The notes under the pieces are model-generated. The model saw nothing but the letters and a program-made list of their open reading frames with translations. It was not told the origin of the DNA and did not search any database. The translations under genes were made by a program, and so were the position numbers. From assembly GCA_032173965.1 (NCBI GenBank), contig JAVUNC010000019.1, positions 11,767,234 to 11,831,233 on the forward strand: a stretch of 64,000 bases of DNA, in the 5' to 3' direction. Origin of the DNA: Sitta carolinensis (Eukaryota > Chordata > Aves > Passeriformes > Sittidae). Positions 62,261 through 64,000 of this stretch are shown here, piece by piece. Numbering within the stretch: the first letter of the stretch is position 1; each line of letters starts with the position of its first letter.

Positions 62261-64000
62261 AACCTTCTCCTTGTTCCTGTGGCTGATGGGGTGATCTCAG
62301 AGCGAGCTGGATCAGGTGGGTACACTGTGCACAGAATACAGGTGCTCCACCAATATCTTTTAAAAGTGTGCATTTTGTTTGCCAGTTTGCATGAGCATGA
62401 GAGGGAAGAAGGAAGTTGAAATCTCAATAATGATTTATTTCTTGTTTCCTTACTCATTTTCACTGCATTTTAGAAGGGTTATGGCACATTTGAAAACTGG
62501 GACTCGGTGCTGAGACCGTGTCAAAGTCACTGCTGGTGAAATGCAGCCAGTTTGACTTTGATCCAGACTAACTCCTCACATGTTCCAACACTGTTTATTT
62601 CTCAGACTGATCTATTCTGCAAATGTTTTTCCCATGTTATTGTTTTTATTGTTACAGTATCTAGGATAAGCAGCCGTCTAGAATGAAGAGATGGTGAACT
62701 CTACATCCTCTCCTTTTATGGGTTTTTCACATAAGGAGGAGAAGAAAAAGAGAGAAGAGAAATTTCCCCAAAAATAGAAAAACAACACTGGGAAGTTTAC
62801 AAAAAGCAGAGGTGGATGTAGTGTAGCTGTTCTCCTGAGAGAAATCTTAAACTGCTTCTTTCCATGAAATACAATCCCTGTTTGGAGCTAATGCTGCCCT
62901 GAAAGAGCATTACTCTTCTCCCAGTACTGAACATTACAGCTTTATCAAAGTCTCAGCCTTGATCCCAAAGCTCCTGGTCCTGTCCAGTCAGTCCAGACAT
63001 TGATGAGGGAGTTCCAGAATGGAAGCCAAGCCCTCCAGCCCTAAGAGCTCCCCCTGGGGTGTAATGGGGTGCAGCCAGCAGAATATTGTCCTCCTAAAGC
63101 CTATGCTGGACCCTTTTACTTCCAAAAAGAGGGAAAAGTAAGAAAAAGAAGATAAATCTCTTTAGGAAAAACACCCTGTGGTTTAATTGAAATGGCAAAT
63201 GTAAAGTTAAAAAAATTAATAAAAAAGCCTGACATCTGAAAGATCCAACAGTAGAATAAATAAATATACATACAGCAGTTTTCAAAATAGTAATATCTTA
63301 AAAACATACAGCAACTCTCAGAAAATGTCTCAGAAAATGACAGACAATACTAATAGTGACATTGCTTAAATATTTAGTATTTTAATTTAAGAACATGCAC
63401 TTTCTCCTCTCTATTTCAGGAAAACGTGGAGTCATGCTGTAAGCACAGGGTCATCCCTACTATGAGATTTCTCTTTTTATTGTTCCTTTGGAAAAAATGT
63501 GTATGATTTTTCATTCTACTTTCTTAAATTACTGAACAGAGCTGAGTTCTGTGTCCCAAGTGGGAGCAGAGCACCATGTGGAATCCTGAGGAGAATCCTC
63601 TGATGCCTTTCTGGGACAATGGAAAGCTAAGTTGGATGTGCTGATTCTGACTCAAACTTTTAAAAATCTACCTCATATTCAGATTTGGCAACAAACAAAC
63701 AGAATGCCTGCACTGAGGCTTTGTCTTCTCTTGATCTTCTCTCCTTGTTAAGTTCCTGTGAGTTCAGTGAGATGTTTGCTCCCAAGGGTTTTCCTTGACA
63801 TTCAGATGATGTGAACTGCCAAGGGGCAGGACAGTCCTCCCTCCCCTGCAGTTCTGCTGCTTTCTCTGACAGATGCATGACAGGCACAGCCCCGTGCTGC
63901 CAACAGCACAGAAAGGACTTGTTACTTCACTAAACTCCTGTGATCTAAACCACAAGTCAATTCTCCAAATGTCAACAAGGAAGGTCTTGAACTTTGCATC
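62261..64000. other. Downstream flank of CHGB
   Basis: No recognisable coding exon. By synteny TRMT6 should lie to the right on the minus strand, but I see none of its coding sequence. A minus-strand AATAAA at 63476-63481 could mark a convergent transcript end. A + strand acceptor-like site (pyrimidine tract and CAG at 63401-63419) is followed by 28 open codons to a TGA; see findings. Confidence 0.5.

Noticed and set aside
62261..64000. Search for TRMT6 coding exons expected from synteny
   Set aside because: No minus-strand frame here resembles the protein; the gene probably starts beyond the window.

Overview
This is vertebrate nuclear DNA, most likely from a bird and perhaps a songbird. 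It holds spliced genes with canonical GT/AG junctions, CpG-island promoters and long AT-rich introns. Two short inserts look like 3' ends of CR1 LINEs of the avian type. There is no bacterial-style gene packing, no tRNA or rRNA, and no CRISPR array. Two protein-coding genes on the + strand can be supported. Their order, SHLD1 then CHGB, matches the known vertebrate neighbourhood GPCPD1-SHLD1-CHGB-TRMT6 (human 20p12.3). I see no coding exon of GPCPD1 or TRMT6 inside the window.

Layout. 1-7.45 kb: non-coding flank. About 7.48-8.83 kb: CpG island, the probable SHLD1 promoter and untranslated first exon. 8.83-11.42 kb: inferred SHLD1 intron 1. 11.42-11.58 kb: first SHLD1 coding exon. 11.58-42.59 kb: a 31 kb intron with a candidate retroviral-type repeat patch near 15.7-17.0 kb, a T/G-rich tract at 25.1 kb, two CR1 fragments at 40.3 and 40.7 kb, and several AT-rich blocks that could be regulatory. 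42.59-43.11 kb: last SHLD1 coding exon. 43.1-52.9 kb: 3' UTR and intergenic DNA with a tetranucleotide microsatellite at 50.0 kb. 52.9-53.6 kb: G-rich and CpG-rich CHGB promoter. 53.59-61.99 kb: the five coding exons of CHGB. 62.0-64.0 kb: CHGB 3' UTR and downstream flank.

Function. SHLD1 is a subunit of shieldin, which limits resection at DNA double-strand breaks. CHGB (chromogranin B, secretogranin-1) is an acidic prohormone-like cargo of neuroendocrine dense-core granules. The two genes are neighbours by ancient synteny and do not share a pathway.

Main anomaly. The CHGB reading frame is broken at the exon 3/exon 4 junction as the sequence stands. Exon 3 ends in phase 1, but the 561-codon reading frame of exon 4 needs the other phase. 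A run of six A (59424-59429) is one base too long, so the spliced message would stop at 59430-59432. This is either a one-base homopolymer error, a real indel or allele, or a case of alternative acceptor use. I found no convincing undescribed system; the remaining findings are modest and graded accordingly.
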